Of a DNA stretch of 11,069 nt, positions 7,170-11,069 are shown piece after piece (the first letter of the stretch is position 1; every line of letters begins with the position of its first letter). The translations under genes were made by a program, and so were the position numbers. Where the stretch lies: NCBI GenBank assembly GCA_964624465.1, contig CAZUZD010000209.1, forward strand, positions 1 to 11,069, in the 5' to 3' direction. The notes under the pieces are model-generated. The model was not told where the DNA came from. It made no database searches and saw nothing but the letters and a program-made list of their open reading frames with translations. The stretch is from CAZUZD01 sp964624465 (GTDB lineage: Bacteria > Planctomycetota > Planctomycetia > Isosphaerales > Isosphaeraceae).

Positions 7170-9473
7170 TCAGGCCGGGCCGACCTGGGCGGGCCCGGGC
7201 GCCCACTGCGGCTGGAGGTCCTCGAGGATCTCGATCTGTCCGGAGCCGACGTCGTACATCGCACCCACGATCCCCACCCGCCCCTCGCGGACCAGCCGCT
7301 CGAGGGTCGGACACTGCTGGTGGATCGTCTCGATGGTGTGTCGTACGTTGCGGGCGGCGACCACGTCGATCAGCTGCTGGCGATCCTCCGGGGTGCGCCC
7401 CGCCAGGTCGTGCAGCTCCCCGGGCGCGATCGACTTCTGGATCTCGCGGAGGATCGCGCCCAGGTGCGGGCAGTCCGAGTGCTGGGCCCCGGCGTCCCCG
7501 CGGGCCAGGAACTCCACGGCGGCGGTCACGGCGCCGCAGCGGGTGTGGCCCAGCACGACGATCAGCTTGGCCCCGGCCAGGGCGCAGGCGTACTCGACGC
7601 TGCCGAGCACCTTCTCCTTGGCCACGGTGCCGGCGATCCGCACCACGAAGATGTCGCCGACGCCGGCGTCGAAGATCAGCTCGGCGGGGGCGCGGGAGTC
7701 GATGCAGCTGACGACCACGGCCAGCGGGTGCTGCGAGCCGGAGGTCGCCGCCACCGACCGGCCCAGGTTGCGGCTGAGCCGGTGCCCGCTCCGGAACCGC
7801 TCGTTGCCGTCCTTGAGGATCTGCAAGACCTGCGCCGGCGAGATCCGGTCCTGGAGCTCGCGGGTCGAGTAATCGACGTACTGGATCTGGTCCTGGAGCT
7901 GATACTTGTCGCGGAACCCCAGGAAGCTGACGCTGACCCCGCGCGCCGGGCCCGACTGCTCGGCGAAGTCGTGGATCAGGCCCAGGATGTCGGGATCGAT
8001 GTAGTCGGTGTTCTGGGCGTCGAGCAGGACGTGGCCGCCCCTCGGGATGCCGTCGAGGACCCGCGTCAGGGCCGCGCGGTTCAGGAAGCTGACCTGATTG
8101 GAGAGCTCGATGTGCAGGACCTCGCCCCCCACGTGACGCTCGACGAACTGGCGCACCGGCCGCCGCAGGTTGCTGTTCAGGATGAACGCCAGGCTCACCG
8201 CCAGGCCGATCCCGATGCCGATCAGCAGGTCACTCAGCACGATGGCGACGACGGTGGCCGCGAACGGCACGAACTGGTACCGGCCCTCGCGCCACATCTG
8301 GGTCCAGAGCTTCGGGCTGGCCAGCTTGATGCCCGTGACCAGCAGGATCGCCGCCAGNNNNNNNNNNAGGTTCAGCCACTGCGGCAGCAGCACCACGCTG
8401 ACCAGCAGCAGCACGCCGTGGGTGATCGCCGAGGCCCGGGTGCGGGCGCCGGCGTTGAGGTTCACCGAGCTGCGTACGATCACCGAGGTCACCGGCAGAC
8501 CGCCGATCAGGCCGGACAGCACGTTGCCGCACCCCTGGGCCAGCAGTTCCCGGCTCGGCGGCGAGACCCGCCGCTGGGGATCGATCCGGTCGACGGCCTC
8601 CAGGTTCAGCAGGGTCTCCAGCGAGGCGACGGCGGCGATCGTCAGGGCCGCCAGGGAGACCGCCGGGTTGGACCACTGCGTGACGTCCGGATACCGCAAG
8701 AACGCGGCGAAGCCCGTCAGGCTCCCGGCCACCGGCACCTGGACCAGATGGGAGGTGCCGATCGACCAGACTCCCCCCAGCCGCTGGAAGAGCTGGCTGA
8801 GCGCCACGCCCAGCAGCACCACCGCCAGGGGCGCCGGGATCGCGAGCGACTTGAGGCGTTTGCTCCGATCCCAGATGACCAGCAGGCCGATCGAGAGCAG
8901 GCCGATCACGGCGGCGCCGGGGTGGAGGTCGTTGACGATCTGGGCCAGCTCGGAGAACGTGCTCTCGCGGTCGACCTGGAAGAAGGCCAGGTCGCCCTCG
9001 GGGTCGCTGTCGTGCCCCAGCACGTGCGGGATCTGCTTCAGGATCAGGATCACGCCGATGGCGGCGAGCAGGCCCTTGATCACGCTGGTGGGGATGAAGT
9101 CGGCGATGAAGCCGGCGCGGGCCAGGCCCAGACCGATCTGGATCAGGCCGGCCAGGACCACGGCCAGCAGGAAGGCCTCGAACGAGCCCAGCGCCGTGAT
9201 CTCGGCGGCGACCACGGCCGTCAGGCCGGCGGCCGGGCCGCTGACGCTGGTGTGCGAGCCGCTGAGCAGCCCGACCAGGATCCCGCCGACGATCCCCGCC
9301 AGGACCCCCGCGATCAGGGGCGCCCCCGAGGCCAGGGCCACCCCCAGGCACAGGGGCAAGGCCACCAGGAACACGACCAGGCCCGCCGTGAGGTCACGCC
9401 ACGGGCCGCCACGGGGGCGGTCGCCCGGTTCCAGGTCAGCGGGGGCCAGGGCCCCCTCAAGGTCGGTCTTCAA
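7170..9473 (-). CDS. SulP family anion transporter fused to STAS and beta-carbonic anhydrase domains (probable bicarbonate transporter)
   Basis: Inner-membrane transporter joined to a cytoplasmic zinc enzyme that interconverts CO2 and bicarbonate; such fusions are established in the SulP family and proposed to be bicarbonate transporters. From a TTG start the protein has 767 residues. The SulP membrane domain (about 27-432) begins DLTAGLVVFLVALPL and contains SGPAAGLTAVVAAE and GLPVTSVIVRSSVN. A STAS-like domain follows (about 445-520, with DYIDPDILGLI where many STAS domains have a serine). The beta-carbonic anhydrase (about 545-752) keeps zinc ligands C590, H643 and C646 and the D592/R594 pair in CIDSR and GHTRCGAV. 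TTG 9473 is preferred: SD GGAGGA is nine bases upstream, whereas it directly touches the GTG at 9482, which would give 770 residues. Ten Ns at 8358-8367 interrupt a membrane segment without breaking the frame. Confidence 0.95.
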   Translation of the reverse strand: MKTDLEGALAPADLEPGDRPRGGPWRDLTAGLVVFLVALPLCLGVALASGAPLIAGVLAGIVGGILVGLLSGSHTSVSGPAAGLTAVVAAEITALGSFEAFLLAVVLAGLIQIGLGLARAGFIADFIPTSVIKGLLAAIGVILILKQIPHVLGHDSDPEGDLAFFQVDRESTFSELAQIVNDLHPGAAVIGLLSIGLLVIWDRSKRLKSLAIPAPLAVVLLGVALSQLFQRLGGVWSIGTSHLVQVPVAGSLTGFAAFLRYPDVTQWSNPAVSLAALTIAAVASLETLLNLEAVDRIDPQRRVSPPSRELLAQGCGNVLSGLIGGLPVTSVIVRSSVNLNAGARTRASAITHGVLLLVSVVLLPQWLNXXXXLAAILLVTGIKLASPKLWTQMWREGRYQFVPFAATVVAIVLSDLLIGIGIGLAVSLAFILNSNLRRPVRQFVERHVGGEVLHIELSNQVSFLNRAALTRVLDGIPRGGHVLLDAQNTDYIDPDILGLIHDFAEQSGPARGVSVSFLGFRDKYQLQDQIQYVDYSTRELQDRISPAQVLQILKDGNERFRSGHRLSRNLGRSVAATSGSQHPLAVVVSCIDSRAPAELIFDAGVGDIFVVRIAGTVAKEKVLGSVEYACALAGAKLIVVLGHTRCGAVTAAVEFLARGDAGAQHSDCPHLGAILREIQKSIAPGELHDLAGRTPEDRQQLIDVVAARNVRHTIETIHQQCPTLERLVREGRVGIVGAMYDVGSGQIEILEDLQPQWAPGPAQVGPA
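8358..8367. other. Assembly gap of 10 Ns inside the SulP domain
   Basis: Ten unknown bases lie within the transporter gene. Reading the minus strand, the first N is the third base of CTN, which is leucine whatever the base, so residue 369 is known. The other nine Ns hide residues 370-372 as drawn. The frame is intact on both sides (WLN before, LAAILLVTG after), so this is missing data rather than a broken gene. Confidence 0.98.
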
Positions 9474-9482
9474 CGGTCCCAC

Positions 9483-9488
9483 TCCTCC
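9483..9488 (-). promoter_or_regulatory. Shine-Dalgarno deciding the start of the SulP-CA gene
   Basis: The minus strand reads CGGAGGA directly before the GTG at 9482-9480 and nine bases before the in-frame TTG at 9473-9471. Zero spacing rules out the GTG as an efficient start, so the TTG is favoured. clpX also starts with TTG after a strong SD. Confidence 0.6.
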
Positions 9489-9543
9489 GCGCGGGGAGCC
9501 CGCGCCGGCAACCAGTCCCGGAACGCCCAGGCGGCGGCCGACG

Positions 9544-9588
9544 CGGAACCCACGCCCCGCCGAGGGGCGGCGGGGCGGGTGGGTTCCG
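9544..9588. repeat. Large hairpin, 19-bp stem with a 2-base bulge
   Basis: Bases 9544-9562 pair with 9568-9588 around a 5-base loop; GG at 9578-9579 is bulged out. The outer stem contains GGAACCCA/TGGGTTCC and the inner stem is all G/C. It lies about 70 bases before the SulP-CA start codon and about 145 bases after the stop of the possible small gene at 9733. It may be a terminator for upstream transcription, a leader structure of the transporter mRNA, or a copy of a dispersed palindrome. No T tract follows on either strand. Confidence 0.6.
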
Positions 9589-9732
9589 GAGGCCGTCGGT
9601 CCGCCGACCCGGCGCGGTGGCCCGGGATCGGGTCACGACGGCGCAGGGTCGGGTCGACGCCGCTCGGGTCCGCCCCGCACCGGCGTGGGGCCGGGTCGGG
9701 GGAACGGGCCCCGCGGGCAGTCGTGGGCCTGG

Positions 9733-10074
9733 CTAGCAGCGCAGCGGGAGGCATCGGGCCGGCCGACCGGGCGTGGCGACGGCGCGGGTGGCCGGAGCGT
9801 GGCCCAGCCGTCGGCTGGAGACCGGGCAGGGCCCCGGACGGGTGACCGGGGCCTCCCGAACCTGCAGGCCGACGAGCCGGAGCGGATCGAGCCCGTCGGT
9901 CTCGCTCTCCGACCCGGCCGGGTCGGAGCCGGAGGCGTCCTCGGCCCCGACCATCGCGGTGGCCTGGACCGCGGCGGCCAGCCAGCCGGGCTCGCACAGG
10001 CCGGCACACGCCAGCAGGACCAGGCCCTGCTGCAGGAGCGTTGACCACCGGCGATGGGGGGCACGGGCGAACAC
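9733..10074 (-). CDS. Possible small secreted protein, unknown function
   Basis: A 113-residue frame starting at GTG 10074, with GGAG six bases upstream. The N-terminus looks like a Sec signal peptide: basic MFARAPHRRW, hydrophobic LLQQGLVLLACAGL, and a possible cleavage after AVQA near residue 38. An acidic Ser/Asp/Glu-rich part follows (GAEDASGSD, ESETDG), and then a Pro/Arg-rich tail. An ATG at 10161 would give 142 residues but lies in the arm of a strong hairpin and puts an Arg/Pro-rich segment before the signal peptide. Codon third positions are mostly G/C, as in its neighbours, which is weak support because other frames here are also open. I recognise no family. If it is not a gene, 9474-10300 is about 830 bases with no gene. 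Confidence 0.4.
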   Translation of the reverse strand: MFARAPHRRWSTLLQQGLVLLACAGLCEPGWLAAAVQATAMVGAEDASGSDPAGSESETDGLDPLRLVGLQVREAPVTRPGPCPVSSRRLGHAPATRAVATPGRPARCLPLRC

Positions 10075-10156
10075 GCGCGGCTCCGGGACCGGGATGCGGT
10101 GCGGGCGGGAACGACCGGCCTCGATCGAGGGGCCGTCGTCCCTGGCGCGGCCGCGG

Positions 10157-10187
10157 GGCATCCCTGGGGGGTACGACCCAGGATGCC
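10157..10187. repeat. Inverted repeat upstream of the small ORF
   Basis: Arms GGCATCCCTGGG (10157-10168) and CCCAGGATGCC (10177-10187) form an 11-bp stem with one bulged C and an 8-base loop. It lies between the DUF1854 stop codon at 10303-10301 and the possible small gene, overlapping that frame's upstream ATG. It could be the terminator of the exporter-DUF1854 operon or an operator. No T tract follows. Confidence 0.5.
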
Positions 10188-10300
10188 AGAACCGTGGGGA
10201 CGACGATAGGCGGGACCGTCCCGGGTCCGGCGCGCCCCGGCCGCCTCGCGGCCCGTCGCAGCGCGGGTTTGGCCGACCCGCTGGGGGGGTGGCGGCCGCC

Positions 10301-10771
10301 TCAGAGGTAACGGTCCAGCACCGTCCGGCTGGACGGGTCGAGGGTCCGGGTGTCGGGGATCAGGTACCGCAGGTTCCGGGTGTCGTGGATCACCACCCGG
10401 TGCGGCCCGAGCCGCCGGAGCTGGTCCTCGGCGTCGAGGCTGAAGCGGGTCGGGCCCCGGTCGGTCTGCACCTCCCACTCGCACGGCAGCTCGTCGGAGG
10501 AGCACCGCACGATCCGGGTGATCACCGGCAGGAACTCCCGCCGAGCCAGCTCGGCCTCCAGGGTCTCCCGCAGCGCCGGGCTCAGGGACTGCGGGTCCTC
10601 GATCAGCACGAGCTCCTTGCCCCTGGCGTCGAGCACGCCGATCCAGCGGCCCGGCTCGGTCAGCGGGAAGGCGCGCACCGGCTCGACGCCGACGTGCTCG
10701 ACGCCCGCATCGTCGATCAGGACCAGGCGTCCGAACGGGTCGTGCGTCAGGCCGAACGGGTCGGCGGGCAT
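10301..10771 (-). CDS. DUF1854 domain protein
   Basis: 156-residue soluble protein matching DUF1854 along its whole length: HDPFGRLVLID (10-20), HVGVEPVRAFPLTEP (26-40), ELVLIEDPQSL (53-63), ELARREFLP (74-82), WEVQTDRGPTRFSL (99-112) and a C-terminal RYLIPDTRTLD...LDRYL. The biochemical role is unknown. Genes of this family commonly sit beside an ABC exporter, and some are associated with cyanophycin-related loci; the exporter is directly upstream here, but no cyanophycin gene is in the window. ATG 10771 places the conserved DPFGRLVL block about ten residues in, as usual for the family. GTG 10807 is an alternative (168 residues), seven bases after the exporter stop. Either start implies operon coupling with the exporter. 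Confidence 0.85.
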   Translation of the reverse strand: MPADPFGLTHDPFGRLVLIDDAGVEHVGVEPVRAFPLTEPGRWIGVLDARGKELVLIEDPQSLSPALRETLEAELARREFLPVITRIVRCSSDELPCEWEVQTDRGPTRFSLDAEDQLRRLGPHRVVIHDTRNLRYLIPDTRTLDPSSRTVLDRYL

Positions 10772-10814
10772 GGCGGAGGGTCCCGAGGGGGAAGGGGTCC
10801 GGGTCACGGGGCGG

Positions 10815-11069
10815 TCAGGGAGTGCCGGTCACAAGCATCTGCTGGGCGCGGTGCAGGCGGGCGAAGGCACCGTCGGGGCGCTCCAGGAGCTCGGCGTGCG
10901 AGCCGACCTCGACGATCCGGCCGCGGTCCAGCACGACGATCCGGTCGGCGCGCCGCAGGGTGCTGAGGCGGTGGGCGATGGCCAGGGTGGTGCGGCCCTT
11001 GACCAGGTTCTCGAGCGCCTTCTGGATCTCGCGCTCGGTCTCGGTGTCGACCGCCGAGGTCGCCTCGTC
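10815..11069 (-). CDS. ABC exporter subunit, C-terminal end of the ATPase domain (partial)
   Basis: The last 84 residues of an ABC transporter, the rest lying beyond the right edge. The fragment opens inside Walker B and the D-loop (DEATSAVDTETE, with the catalytic Glu as its second residue). It then shows the H-loop IAHRLST (His33 of the fragment), followed by ADRIVVLDRGRIVEVGSHAELLE, typical of exporters of the MsbA/lipid A type with fused membrane and ATPase domains. It ends VTGTP. The DUF1854 gene follows within 43 bases (7 with its alternative GTG start), so the two are probably cotranscribed. The substrate cannot be inferred from this fragment. Confidence 0.92.
   Translation of the reverse strand, partial: DEATSAVDTETEREIQKALENLVKGRTTLAIAHRLSTLRRADRIVVLDRGRIVEVGSHAELLERPDGAFARLHRAQQMLVTGTP

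Noticed and set aside
6916..7314. N-terminal extension of the hydrolase up to 7314
   Set aside because: It would bury the lipoprotein signal peptide inside the protein and overlap the end of the transporter gene.
7092..9845. Plus-strand open frame of 917 codons opposite the transporter
   Set aside because: It runs antisense to a gene with clear domain motifs; its translation is Asp/Gln/Gly/Arg-rich with no domain. High GC creates such shadow frames.
9633..10505. Minus-strand open frame of 290 codons over the right-hand gap and part of the DUF1854 gene
   Set aside because: Out of frame with the DUF1854 gene and made almost entirely of Arg/Pro/Ala/Gly.

Overview
This is an ordinary chromosomal stretch of a very GC-rich bacterium. 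By eye GC is around 70% with G/C at most third codon positions, and TTG or GTG starts are used where Shine-Dalgarno (SD) motifs are good. The gene mix points to a planctomycete of the Isosphaeraceae/Gemmataceae kind: solitary gspE/gspF genes, a DUF1854 protein beside an ABC exporter, a SulP-carbonic anhydrase fusion, and many lipoproteins. That assignment is inference from family composition; no rRNA or other marker gene is present. A run of 10 Ns shows that the source is a draft assembly.

Layout, left to right. A GspF inner-membrane protein of a type II secretion/type IV pilus-like machine runs off the left edge (minus strand). A DUF2807 lipoprotein (plus strand) follows. A short GspE ATPase (minus) converges with it. 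Upstream of gspE on the same strand come a conserved protein of unknown function resembling the LIC_10091 family, then clpX, the AAA+ unfoldase of the ClpXP protease. Next are a lipid-anchored alpha/beta hydrolase related to lipases, then a fused SulP transporter-STAS-beta carbonic anhydrase that very probably moves and hydrates inorganic carbon. About 800 bases follow with strong hairpins and one possible small secreted protein. The right end has a DUF1854 protein and the C-terminus of an ABC exporter subunit, which look like one operon.

Working units. Every confident gene except the DUF2807 lipoprotein is on the minus strand. The only tight coupling is ABC exporter to DUF1854. clpX has its own visible promoter, a leader hairpin and a strong SD, and is followed by GC-rich hairpins, so it is probably largely independent of the two genes downstream. 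gspE and gspF encode partners (ATPase and platform protein) but are separated by the opposite-strand lipoprotein. gspF has its own candidate promoter.

I found no phage, transposon, CRISPR array, RNA gene or defence island, and no clear evidence of an undescribed multi-gene system. The points most worth a second look are the expanded ClpX zinc finger, the shortened GspE with an altered cysteine motif, the SulP-CA fusion with its small assembly gap, the unknown protein downstream of clpX, and two large hairpins near the right end.
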